A stretch of 64,000 bases of DNA from Novosphingobium sp. PP1Y (GTDB taxonomy: Bacteria; Pseudomonadota; Alphaproteobacteria; Sphingomonadales; Sphingomonadaceae), in assembly GCF_000253255.1 (NCBI RefSeq), contig NC_015579.1, forward strand, positions 1 to 64,000, read 5' to 3'. This document shows positions 52,145 through 61,513 of this stretch, piece after piece; positions within the stretch are counted from its first letter, which is position 1, and the number at the start of each line of letters is the position of its first letter. The position numbers and the translations under genes were made by a program. The notes beneath the pieces are model-generated. The model was given only the letters and a program-made list of their open reading frames with translations. It made no database searches and had not been told where the DNA came from.

Positions 52145-53041
52145 ATGAGCAGAATATTGATTACCGGCGTGGATGGCTTCACTGGCCGCTATCTGGCTAC
52201 AGCACTGGCAGGGCAGGGGCATGAGGTGGTCGGCATCTCGCACAGCGCAATTGCCACGCCAATCGAAGGCCTTGCCTCCTCCCACATATGCGATCTCACC
52301 GACGCGCAGGGCCTTAAGGATGTCCTGCTCGCCGTGCGACCAGACAAGGTCGCGCATCTGGCAGCGATTGCTTTCGTTTCTCATGGTGTCGTTGAGGACA
52401 TCTACCGCACCAATGTCGTGGGCAGCCGCAACCTCCTGGAAGCGATAAGTGCCGTCGGCAGCGCCGATGTGGTGCTCCTTGCGTCCAGCGCCAATATCTA
52501 TGGCAATCGCGTCAGCGGCGCGATCGATGAGACTGTCGCGCCTGATCCGATCAATGATTATGCGGTCAGCAAGCTGACGATGGAATTTGTTGCCCGCCTC
52601 TATGAGGAGCGGCTGCCGATCATCATCGCACGGCCCTTCAACTATACCGGTGTCGGACAGGCGATCAATTTCGTCATTCCCAAGATCATCGATCACGTCC
52701 GGCGCGGCGCGACGACGATCGAACTGGGCAATCTGGATGTAGCACGCGACTTTTCCGACGTGCGGGACGTAGTGCTTGCCTATGCCGCACTGCTGAATGA
52801 CCCTGCCGCTATCGGCCAGGTTTTCAACATCTGTTCGGGTAATGCACAGACGCTGCGCGATGTAATTGCGATGATCCAGGAAATTTCAGGTCACGACTTC
52901 AATGTCACCGTCAATCCCGCTTTCGTCCGCGAGAACGAGGTCAAGATGCTGTGGGGGGATCGCAGCAAGATCGAAAATCTGACTGGGCAGCGGCCCATCC
53001 ACGACTTGCGCGACACACTGGCCTGGATGCTTGGAAGATAA
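52145..53041 (+). CDS. rmd: GDP-6-deoxy-4-keto-mannose reductase (Rmd-like)
   Basis: 298 residues from the ATG at 52145 (SD GGTGAG 6 bases upstream; ATG 52139 is possible). The Rossmann motif ILITGVDGFTGRYLATAL, the catalytic DYAVSKLTMEF and GNLDVARDFSDVRDVVLAYA match the short-chain epimerase/reductase Rmd. With Gmd it would give GDP-D-rhamnose for surface polysaccharide. Assignment as Rmd instead of another epimerase rests mainly on the neighbour. Confidence 0.85.
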   Translation: MSRILITGVDGFTGRYLATALAGQGHEVVGISHSAIATPIEGLASSHICDLTDAQGLKDVLLAVRPDKVAHLAAIAFVSHGVVEDIYRTNVVGSRNLLEAISAVGSADVVLLASSANIYGNRVSGAIDETVAPDPINDYAVSKLTMEFVARLYEERLPIIIARPFNYTGVGQAINFVIPKIIDHVRRGATTIELGNLDVARDFSDVRDVVLAYAALLNDPAAIGQVFNICSGNAQTLRDVIAMIQEISGHDFNVTVNPAFVRENEVKMLWGDRSKIENLTGQRPIHDLRDTLAWMLGR

Positions 53042-53156
53042 TATTGTGTGCTTCTAATAATGCCAATATGCTTTGACATTGCTCTGAACTACATATCAGG
53101 GAGAAGAATATAGGACTCCGTGAGGGTCTTTATATCGAGAGAGCGAGCGCAAACTT

Positions 53157-53240
53157 ATGGCATTGTTTATTCAAGTCCGACCCCGCGGCAATGAACGCAT
53201 TATTAGGATTGAGCAGCCTGTTGTCTGGAGATTCTGGTGA
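53157..53240 (+). pseudogene. Possible 5' fragment of a gene cut by the IS256 copy
   Basis: ATG 53157 opens MALFIQVRPRGNERIIRIEQ and reaches a stop at 53238, just before the IS256 sequence begins. The start has the look of a real gene cut short. No partner fragment was identified on the other side of the IS, so this remains tentative. The stretch 53042-53156 has no gene. Confidence 0.3.
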
Positions 53241-53247
53241 GATTGGG

Positions 53248-54430
53248 TCATGCATTCTGGCATTCCCATTTGATGTAGGCCTTTGTGTCGGAGGCCCATT
53301 GTTCGTCGATTTCGACCAGGACGGCGCTCACGAGGCGCAGGAGGGCGTCTTCGCCTGGGAAGACCCTGACCTTCGCCGTGCGCCGCTTGAGCTCCTGCTA
53401 GACCGACCGCTCCATCGGATTTGACGTGCGCATCCGTTTGCTATGGTGCTCAGGCAGGGTGAAGACCGCGAGCCCTTCGGGTGCGTTTTGCTCGAGCCAA
53501 TCGGCCAGTTTGGGTGCGGTATCGCGATATCCGGCAACGAGTTCGCCCAGCGCGGTCTCGGCTTTGGCGAGATTGTCTGCCGTCCAGACGGCTTTCAGCT
53601 GTTTGCCGATGCGTTTGCGGATAGCGACATTGGGCGCATGATGGATGGCATTTTGCGCGAGGTGGAACTGGCAACGCTGCCATGTCGCCCCTCCGAGCAC
53701 GGCGCGGCGGGCGGCGCGCAACCCGGCGTGATCGTCCGAGACAATGAACTCGACCCCTCGCAGGCCCCGGGGCGACCAGGCTCTCGAGGAAGGCGCGCCA
53801 GTGGACCTCGGCTTCGGACAGGGCGATCGAGACACCCAGCACGCGGCGGCGCTCGTCGGGGCCGATGCCGATTGCCGAGAGCACGGAGACATCACGCACC
53901 ACGCCGCTGTGGCGCATTTTCTCGTAGCGCGTGTCGAGAATGAGATACTTGATCTCGCCAAGGGGGGCGGCCGCGCCAGGCTTCCAGTTCTTCGTCAAGC
54001 AGCTTGGACGCGCGGCTGACCTGTGTCGAGGAGAGGCTTTCGATGCCGAACTCGCGCATCACCGCTTCGGCATCGCGGGTCGAGACCCCCTTCACGTACA
54101 TTTCGGCCACCGCCAACATGATAGCCGGACGGAGCGCCGGCCGCGCTCCAGCGACTGGGGATAGAACGGTGTGCCGTCATGCCCCGCCGTCTTTGGAACC
54201 GCCACGTCCACTGTGCCGGCAGGCGTGTCGATCCGCTTGGGCTTGTAGCCATTGGCATAGCCGCGGCGATCCGGGCTGCGTTCATAAAGACCAGCTTGCA
54301 AGAACCGCTCACGCTCGATTTGCATCGCCAGTTCAAACGCCCGGCCAAAGACCGAGGCGATCTCGCCTGGACCATGTTCTATCAGCTGTTCCAAGACCGC
54401 CTCAATTGCCGTATCTTTCCGTCTGTCCAT
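53248..54430 (-). pseudogene. IS256-family transposase with several frameshifts
   Basis: From the ATG at 54430 the - strand encodes the IS256 protein in pieces: RRGYANGYKPKRIDTPAGTV, VAEMYVKGVSTRDAEAVMRE, GEIKYLILDTRYEKMRHSGV, then VEFIVSDDHAGLRAARRAVL and LPEHHSKRMRTSNPMERSV, and finally AYIKWECQNA. At least three frame changes and one stop separate them. The DDE domain is recognisable but cannot be made as one chain. The copy is dead. Confidence 0.88.
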
Positions 54431-54664
54431 TCGCTCGTCTCCATGGTTGTGTCACAACTCCATGGAATACCAGATTGGACCGCCTGTGCTGGGGCGCGTC
54501 CCAGCACAGGCGCATGACCTTCGGCTCAAGCGAATTTCCAGGCATCAGGTTACAGTACCATTATTAGGAATTTTTCGGTCAATGGGGTATCCGTTCCCGC
54601 GACCAAAAACTTTTGGGACGGCATGCTGTAGTAAGCTGCACGGTGGCAACACGGAAATAACGCT

Positions 54665-55210
54665 TTGCAGACATGCGCTCGGAGGCCGAAGCTCTCAGCG
54701 AACAATGTTGAATCGATCAAAAACATCGTTTTACCTATTCGGCGCACGGCAGATGCCGAAGTGGCTGACCTGCGCAAACGGGAACGGAGCAGAGCAGAAA
54801 TCCGCTTGGCGAAAATCGCTGTGCTGGATTGGGATGCTGCGATCACAACGGCAGCCGATAAGGCTGCCCTGGGACAGCAGATTGCCGCACTGCACGCCAC
54901 GTCGAAAGGCGACCACGTCATCGCATCGGCGCGCAAGGCCGACCTGCTTGGCCTGCTCGACGATATGTGGGCGGTCGCCGCCGTCGATACAATGAACAGG
55001 CTGGAAGCCAGTGCGCAGAAAGCAAGGCTGCGAACGTTGATCCGCGAGGACGCGCAGGCGGGCTTTGATCGCCTCATGGAAGGCCAGCGGGCGAAGCAGG
55101 CGGCGGCTGCACCCTCTCTTCACAAGGTCGACGCCAGGCGTGTCGGGCCTCATGCGCGGCAGATATTGCAACGTATGCAAACCGCCGGTGGGTCTGGAGG
55201 TCACGCCTAA
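54665..55210 (+). CDS. Hypothetical helical protein upstream of the glycosyltransferase
   Basis: 181 codons, with TAATG overlap to the glycosyltransferase gene, which supports real translation. The product is charged and helical (DAEVADLRKRERSRAEIRLA, KADLLGLLDDMWAVAAVDTM). No family was recognised. The 5' end lies close to the IS256 copy and its first 30 residues look poor, so the gene may be a truncated 3' part of a longer coupled gene. Confidence 0.55.
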   Translation: MQTCARRPKLSANNVESIKNIVLPIRRTADAEVADLRKRERSRAEIRLAKIAVLDWDAAITTAADKAALGQQIAALHATSKGDHVIASARKADLLGLLDDMWAVAAVDTMNRLEASAQKARLRTLIREDAQAGFDRLMEGQRAKQAAAAPSLHKVDARRVGPHARQILQRMQTAGGSGGHA

Positions 55211-58200
55211 TGCGTCTCGTCGTCGATCTTCAGGGTGCGCAGGGATCCAACCGCAATCGGGGCATCGGTCGCTATTGCTTGTCGCTAACCCGCGGGCTGG
55301 CCCGCCTGCGGGGCAAGCACGAGGTGATCGTGGTGCTGAGCGCCCTGTTCCCGGATACCATTGAGCCCTTGCGCCGGGCGCTTGAGGACATTTTGCCGCC
55401 TGAGGCGATCCGGATCATGCATCTGGCAGGGCCGGTTCACGATGCGGATCCCCAGTGCGATGCGCGGCGCGAGGCTGCCGAACTGATGCGCGAGCAATTT
55501 CTCGCCAGCCTCAATCCCGATTTCGTGCTCATCACCTCGCTTTTCGAGGGGTTGGGGGACGATGTCGTTTCGAGCATCGGGCGGTTCACCACCCGCGTAC
55601 CGACCGCGACCATATTGTATGATCTCATTCCGCTCATCAACAGCGGCATCTATCTCCAGAATCCGGTGTTGGCCAAATGGTACGAGCGCAAGCTGGCTCA
55701 TCTGCGCAACGCCGACCTGTTGCTCACCATCTCCCAATCGTCTCGCCAAGAGGCGATCGAATGGCTTGGGGCCGAGCAGGAGGAAGCGGTCAACATCTCG
55801 ACCGCGGCTGAAGATCATTTCAGCCCGGCTCCGGTCAGCGCCAAGCGCCGGGCTGAGCTTGGCAAAACCTATGGACTGGTGCGTCCGTTTGTCATGTACA
55901 CTGGTGGAATCGACCACCGCAAGAATATCGAAGGGCTGATCAAGGCCTATGCCATGCTGCCTTCTGCCCTCCGCCGCGCGCATCAGCTTGCGGTCGTGTG
56001 CTCCATCCAGTCGGCTGACCGGGACCGGCTGACCGCGCTGGCGGAAGAACATGGGCTTGGCGGCGATGAGTTGGTTCTGACCGGCTACATTCCTGAAGAT
56101 GACCTTCTCGCCTGCTACCGAGCGTGCAAATTGTTTGTTTTTCCCTCATGGCATGAAGGGTTCGGACTGCCCGCATTGGAGGCCATGCGGTGCGGCCGTG
56201 CCGTCATTGCTGGCGACCGCTCCAGCCTCCCTGAAGTGATCGGCACCAGCGAAGCACTGTTCGATCCCCATGACATCGTCGCGATCAGCCAGATGATCAG
56301 CGTCGTACTCACAGACGATGGATTGCGGGAAAGACTGGAACGGCACGGGCTTGAGCAGGCGAAACGGTTCAGTTGGGATCTGACTGCGCAGGCGGCGTGG
56401 GACGCGCTCCTGACCGCGCATGAGCGACGCGCAGTCAACCCTCCGCATCTTGGTGTCTCAACTCGAAAACCCAGACTGGCCTATGTCTCACCGCTTCCAC
56501 CTGAAGCCAGCGGGATCAGCGATTACGGTGCAGAACTGCTTCCCGAGCTTGCGCGCCATTACCGCATCGACGTGATTGTGTGCCAGGACAGCGTCAGCGA
56601 TCCGGCGATCGCCGCTAACTACCCGGTTCGATCGATTGACTGGTTCAGGCAGCATGCGCATGACTTCGACCGGATCCTGTATCATTTCGGCAATTCGCAT
56701 TTTCATTCGCATATGTTCGACCTGATCCGCGACTATCCCGGCGTGGTCGTGCTGCACGATTTCTTCCTGTCGGGCATTGTCGCCCATCGCGACGTGTATG
56801 ACGAGGAGCCCGGCGGGTGGACGCGCGCACTGTTCGAAACGCATGGCTGGCCAGCGGTCGTGCATCGTTTCAAGGCTGCGGATACAGCCGATGTTATCTG
56901 GGCCTATCCCGCGAACATTAGCGTACTGCAACATGCGCTTGGTATGATCGTCCATGCCGATTTCTCGCGCCAATTGGCACGGACATATTATGGCAGTGCA
57001 GTGGGCGATGATTGGTCATTGATCCCGCTTTTGCGCCAGCCCGCAATTGGTCTCGACCGCGCCGCCGCCCGCGCAACGCTGGGGATTGGCCCGGACGACT
57101 TTGTGGTGTGCAGCTTCGGGATACTTGGCCCGATGAAGATGAACGACCGGCTGCTTTCGGCTTGGTTTGCAAGCCCGCTTGCTGACAACCCGAACTGCCA
57201 CCTGGTTTTCGTCGGCCAAAACAATTCCGGGGCTTTTGGCGAGGATCTGGAACGCCGTATTCGGACAGGGCGCTTTGCGGGGCGGATTGAGATCACGGGT
57301 TGGGTGGATCAGGCTAGCTTTCGTCAGTGGCTTGCTGCGGCCGACATCGGGGTCCAGTTACGCACTCTCTCGCGCGGGGAAACGTCGGCGGCAGTGCTTG
57401 ACTGCATGAATGTGGGGCTGCCCACCATCGTCAATGCCAATGGCTCGATGGCGGAATTGGACGCTGATGCTGTGTGGATGATGCCGGACGATTTCAGCGA
57501 TGATGATCTGATCGAGGCCCTGTCAACGCTTCATGCCGATGCTGCGCGAAGCCGGGTTATGGGCTATCGCGCCCGTGCACGTATTGCCAGCCACCATAAC
57601 CCGCGCCGCTGCGCAGCGGATTACGCCAAAGCCATCGAAGTGGCCTATGCGCGGGCCGAAACCGGCCAGACCGGGCTTGAAAGGAAACTGGCCGAAAGCG
57701 GCATCGCCTTGGGCGAGAATGACTGGCTCAACCTGGTGCAGGCGATGGGACGCAATGCGCCTCCGGCGCTGCGTCGCAAGAGGTTGCTGGTCGACATTTC
57801 CGAATTGGTTCAGCGGGATTGGGGATCCGGGATACAGCGTGTGGTTCGCTCTATCCTGGATCACTGGCTGCTCAATCCGCCGGCGGACTATATTGTCGAA
57901 CCTGTCTACGCAGTTTTGAACGAGCCTGGCTACCGCTATGCACGGCAGTTTACCAGTAGAATGCTCGACATCTGGCCTTACTGGTGTGAGGACGAAGCGG
58001 TCGAGCCGGTGGCCGGCGACATTTTCGTCGGCCTCGACCTTCAGCCTGCCATCGTACCGCAACAACAACCATTGTTGCAGGAATGGCGCCGCATGGGGGT
58101 AAAGGTCTGCTTCATTATTTACGATCTGCTGCCGGCGATCGCGCCCGAATATTTCTTCCCCGGCGCCCGGCCCAGCCACCATACATGGCTGGCGACGATT

Positions 58201-58983
58201 TCCGAGTTCGACGGCGTGGTCTGCATTTCGCGCGCAGTAGCGGACGAATATCGCGAATGGCTCGACCATTACGGTCCTGATCGCATCACCCCGCTGGAAA
58301 TTGACTGGTTCCATCTGGGCTGCGACCCCGAAATGGGACCCACCGGTTCAGACGCCCTGCCTGCGGAGGCAGGGGCCCTGCTTGCCCGGCTCCGCGGAGC
58401 CCCTTCCTTCCTGTCGGTCGCGACGGTCGAACCGCGCAAGGGGTTCCGGCAGACGCTCGACGCGATGGAGATGCTGTGGGCCAAGGGCCTCGATGCCAAC
58501 TTTGTCATTGTCGGCAAGCCAGGCTGGATGATGGACGATTTCATCGCCCGGCTGCAAACTCATCCGGAACAGGATAAGCGCCTTTTCTGGCTTCAGGGCA
58601 TCAGCGACGATTATCTTTTTGCGGTCTATGGCGCCTGTCATTATCTGATCGCAGCAAGCCAAGGAGAGGGGTTCGGCCTGCCGCTGATCGAAGCGGCTCG
58701 CTATGAGTTGCCGGTGCTGGCGCGCGATATTCCGGTATTTCGCGAAGTGGCGGGCGATGCCGCAACCTACTTCCCCGATTCCAGGGATCCTGCCGTTCTG
58801 GCGCAGGCCATTGAAAACCTGCTCAAATCGAACAAAAGCGTGGCCAAACCACGACGGATGAAACGGCTGACTACGGCGCAAAGTGCCGATGCGCTCCTAG
58901 CTTGCATCCTGCGCATCAACCAGCCCTATTTGCGCTGGATGCCCGATGGCATCCAGCGTTTCAGAGACATCGATCATCGGTGA
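55210..58983 (+). CDS. Triple-domain glycosyltransferase
   Basis: 1257 residues containing three GT-B/GT4-type modules. Module 1 (about 1-410) has HEGFGLPALEAMRCGRAVIA near 315. Module 2 (about 420-840) opens with YVSPLPPEASGISDYG and has SAAVLDCMNVGLPTIVNANG near 727. Module 3 (about 857-1250) has VATVEPRKGF and EGFGLPLIEAARYELPVLAR near 1153. Each module should transfer one sugar, so one chain may build a short repeat. With gmd and rmd upstream, GDP-D-rhamnose is a likely donor, as in A-band-like rhamnans. It is cytoplasmic, without signal or membrane segments. Confidence 0.9.
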   Translation: MRLVVDLQGAQGSNRNRGIGRYCLSLTRGLARLRGKHEVIVVLSALFPDTIEPLRRALEDILPPEAIRIMHLAGPVHDADPQCDARREAAELMREQFLASLNPDFVLITSLFEGLGDDVVSSIGRFTTRVPTATILYDLIPLINSGIYLQNPVLAKWYERKLAHLRNADLLLTISQSSRQEAIEWLGAEQEEAVNISTAAEDHFSPAPVSAKRRAELGKTYGLVRPFVMYTGGIDHRKNIEGLIKAYAMLPSALRRAHQLAVVCSIQSADRDRLTALAEEHGLGGDELVLTGYIPEDDLLACYRACKLFVFPSWHEGFGLPALEAMRCGRAVIAGDRSSLPEVIGTSEALFDPHDIVAISQMISVVLTDDGLRERLERHGLEQAKRFSWDLTAQAAWDALLTAHERRAVNPPHLGVSTRKPRLAYVSPLPPEASGISDYGAELLPELARHYRIDVIVCQDSVSDPAIAANYPVRSIDWFRQHAHDFDRILYHFGNSHFHSHMFDLIRDYPGVVVLHDFFLSGIVAHRDVYDEEPGGWTRALFETHGWPAVVHRFKAADTADVIWAYPANISVLQHALGMIVHADFSRQLARTYYGSAVGDDWSLIPLLRQPAIGLDRAAARATLGIGPDDFVVCSFGILGPMKMNDRLLSAWFASPLADNPNCHLVFVGQNNSGAFGEDLERRIRTGRFAGRIEITGWVDQASFRQWLAAADIGVQLRTLSRGETSAAVLDCMNVGLPTIVNANGSMAELDADAVWMMPDDFSDDDLIEALSTLHADAARSRVMGYRARARIASHHNPRRCAADYAKAIEVAYARAETGQTGLERKLAESGIALGENDWLNLVQAMGRNAPPALRRKRLLVDISELVQRDWGSGIQRVVRSILDHWLLNPPADYIVEPVYAVLNEPGYRYARQFTSRMLDIWPYWCEDEAVEPVAGDIFVGLDLQPAIVPQQQPLLQEWRRMGVKVCFIIYDLLPAIAPEYFFPGARPSHHTWLATISEFDGVVCISRAVADEYREWLDHYGPDRITPLEIDWFHLGCDPEMGPTGSDALPAEAGALLARLRGAPSFLSVATVEPRKGFRQTLDAMEMLWAKGLDANFVIVGKPGWMMDDFIARLQTHPEQDKRLFWLQGISDDYLFAVYGACHYLIAASQGEGFGLPLIEAARYELPVLARDIPVFREVAGDAATYFPDSRDPAVLAQAIENLLKSNKSVAKPRRMKRLTTAQSADALLACILRINQPYLRWMPDGIQRFRDIDHR

Positions 58984-59036
58984 TGGGGTCACGCACAGGG
59001 GCAATGTGAAAGACGAACACTATGAAGGTACCGTGT

Positions 59037-60281
59037 TCAGGGCTGGCGCAGCAGAATGCATTTAGATGTGCTCATCGAAGCAAATTCAATGATATCGGTT
59101 CGAACTAACTTGAGAGAGGACGGAGAGATGTTAGCCGCAGGCCATGTCTTTCGTCCACAGTCAGAATTGGCGCTTCCCCCTGATCGCATAATGACATTAC
59201 CTGTGATAGTCATAGGTCCAGTCAGCCGATCGACATTCAAACCCAACAATGCATTAGTAATGCGGTTGTTAGAAACGATGCCTCCAAATGTGCGTGCAGG
59301 ATACCAAGGCTCTCCGCCAATCATGATGCCGTATCCGCAACGCCTTGCTTTATTGCAATCGATATTATTCAACGAAATGATACTGCCGGTAAAGTCGCCG
59401 CTGGTATTAGGCCAAGCATGGAGCATTAGTTCGGCGAAGGATGCGTGTGCAAAGGCGGCCGAGTGGTGGAAGGTGTTGCCTTCCACGATACAGTTCCGGC
59501 AACCACCAAAAACCAACTGAACATCAGTATTGTCAAGAAATTCATTGTTTTTTACGTATGCACCGCTGGAATCATGTATGGTTACACCGTCAGCCCACAT
59601 CTGATGTACGTCATGGGTGCCATTAGGGCCAATTGTGCTGTTAAGAACGCTAGGATGCTTTGCGCTCACAACGATTTCTAATGCGGAGTAACAACTGACG
59701 TTGCGAATGAGAGCGTCTTCGAGACGAAAGCCTGACCCTCGGACGCGAATACCACCACCTAGCGAGCGCGTACTGTCGGTTAAACAAACCTGCTTTTGCC
59801 AATCAAGGCTGCGTGCGTTGCTGCCTACCACCGCAACAGCTCGCAGCGTGACGTTGGGCGCCATAATCTCTATGGGCATGACGCCTTGGGCAGATTGCTT
59901 CGGCATCTCGTCTAGAACGAAGACTGCGCATCCAGCGCTTTCTCCCTTGCTACATGCAACTGCTGGCTGTGATGCATCAGTTTCGATTGCGATTGGGCGA
60001 GATACAATCAAGGGTGTGCGAAGATGGTAATTCCCAGGTGGCAGGCGCAAGGTGGAGTAGTCGGGCAACTGGGAAATGCAGGCTACGATCGGTGGGGATG
60101 CATCGTCTTGTGCATAGGCAAGTTCTCGAAGTTTAAGGCATTCTCTAGGTAGAGATTTGGCGGTAGAATTGTCTGCCGGTTGAGCGCAGCCGACAGCCGA
60201 AATCATCAAGCTAATCAATACTAGCCCAATCACAGACAAAACGGGGCTAAAGGTCTGACGACGGGCGTACCTGCTGTGCAT
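59037..60281 (-). CDS. Right-handed beta-helix lipoprotein
   Basis: 414 residues with a lipoprotein signal (VLISLMISAVGC). Parallel beta-helix turns follow from about residue 75 (LRLPPGNYHLRTPLIVSRPI, then repeated NNxFLDN, EGNTFHHS, ISLNNIDC, VSNNRITNALLGLNV and ITGNVIM units). Such proteins bind or cleave polysaccharide at the outer membrane. It is transcribed toward the triple glycosyltransferase gene. The A+T content is clearly higher than in the first 58 kb. Confidence 0.82.
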   Translation of the reverse strand: MHSRYARRQTFSPVLSVIGLVLISLMISAVGCAQPADNSTAKSLPRECLKLRELAYAQDDASPPIVACISQLPDYSTLRLPPGNYHLRTPLIVSRPIAIETDASQPAVACSKGESAGCAVFVLDEMPKQSAQGVMPIEIMAPNVTLRAVAVVGSNARSLDWQKQVCLTDSTRSLGGGIRVRGSGFRLEDALIRNVSCYSALEIVVSAKHPSVLNSTIGPNGTHDVHQMWADGVTIHDSSGAYVKNNEFLDNTDVQLVFGGCRNCIVEGNTFHHSAAFAHASFAELMLHAWPNTSGDFTGSIISLNNIDCNKARRCGYGIMIGGEPWYPARTFGGIVSNNRITNALLGLNVDRLTGPMTITGNVIMRSGGSANSDCGRKTWPAANISPSSLKLVRTDIIEFASMSTSKCILLRQP

Positions 60282-60325
60282 TACATTCTTTCGCGCAGCG
60301 CTTTGCCAGATGCCAAGCTAGCTTG

Positions 60326-61513
60326 TCAGCGACCAAGTAATCCAATCTGAGTAACGGCATCTTTCAATAGATGCTTCCAATGGAAGCGAGATCGAATTTC
60401 CTCGGGAGTGCCTCCGATGTAGCGCGGAGCATCCAAGATTTGTCGGACTTTTCTGCGAAATGACACTGGATCATCGGCAATATTAACGTGAGGGAGGTCC
60501 ATCGCCTCTTCGAATCCACGGAAAGCTTTAGACGTTGCAACGATAGAACATCCGGCTTCCAGCGCCTCAGCGGTTTTCAAGTTAGAACCTTCCCCCTCTA
60601 CAATCGGCAACAATATAACGTGTGCGGCACTGACAATTGCTTGGAGTTCCGTCTTTTCCATGCGCCCCATCACTTCCATGCGATCGCGATTGAGCATCCA
60701 ATACTCATCGAAACCTTTCATTTTCATGATTAGATCGGATACTCCGCCAACGATGAGGACTTTCTCCTCCGGCCGCAGGAATGTCAATCCAGGGGCCATC
60801 ATATCCCAAAAACCTGCGGCGTTAGGAAAATGTGCGCTACTGACAAATACCGGGAATGGTACGCCGATGAACTTGCGCCAGGATTCGACCCGATCCAGTT
60901 TGCAGGAAAACGGCTCGACCCCGTTTCCTGCCACCACAACTTTCACATTTGGTACGTTAGCACGATAGTAGTTTGCATCCGCTTCTGTGCAGGCGATAAC
61001 GAGATCGGCACGAGCAGACGCATCGAGCTCCAGTTGTTCGATCGCAGCGACCAAACGATCACATTCATACCTGGGCATGTCTGTTTTAAGTAGTACGCCC
61101 CGCTTCAGCCTAAATTCAACATTTTGCGAGGAGTAGATCAATCGGGTGCCTGGGCGCGCATTTGCGATCTTCGCGGCGGCGGCCATTAACCAGGGTTGCT
61201 CGCAGATGATTGCGTCGATTTTATGAAAATCGGCAACTTTTTTGATCGCGGCCAGAGCCAATTTGTCACCGGCTGCGAAAAGTCCGGTTAAATAATCCGA
61301 TAGAAAGTGGATGGCTGGGTCCCAGAAAGGGGATCTCTCACCGAAAGGTATATCGTCTTCTGAATCCGGTTCGTAATGCCCTTCGACATAGACGGCCAGA
61401 GATTTTACGCTGTGCCCAGCTTTACGCATTTCCTTGGCGAAGTAACTTGCACGCAATTGACCGCCATGCTGAGGCTTAGCTGTTGGATAGTTTGTTAACT
61501 GAAGTATATTCAT
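60326..61513 (-). CDS. GT4-family glycosyltransferase
   Basis: 395 residues from the ATG at 61513 (MNILQLTNYPTAKPQHGGQL). The GT-B C-terminal domain has VFVSSAHFPNAAGFWDM, VLIVGG and LLPIVEGEGSNLKTAEALEA, with the donor-site Glu pair. The sugar is not predictable. The start overlaps the stop of the upstream gene by ATGA. It is the last gene of a three-gene - strand operon. Confidence 0.87.
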   Translation of the reverse strand: MNILQLTNYPTAKPQHGGQLRASYFAKEMRKAGHSVKSLAVYVEGHYEPDSEDDIPFGERSPFWDPAIHFLSDYLTGLFAAGDKLALAAIKKVADFHKIDAIICEQPWLMAAAAKIANARPGTRLIYSSQNVEFRLKRGVLLKTDMPRYECDRLVAAIEQLELDASARADLVIACTEADANYYRANVPNVKVVVAGNGVEPFSCKLDRVESWRKFIGVPFPVFVSSAHFPNAAGFWDMMAPGLTFLRPEEKVLIVGGVSDLIMKMKGFDEYWMLNRDRMEVMGRMEKTELQAIVSAAHVILLPIVEGEGSNLKTAEALEAGCSIVATSKAFRGFEEAMDLPHVNIADDPVSFRRKVRQILDAPRYIGGTPEEIRSRFHWKHLLKDAVTQIGLLGR

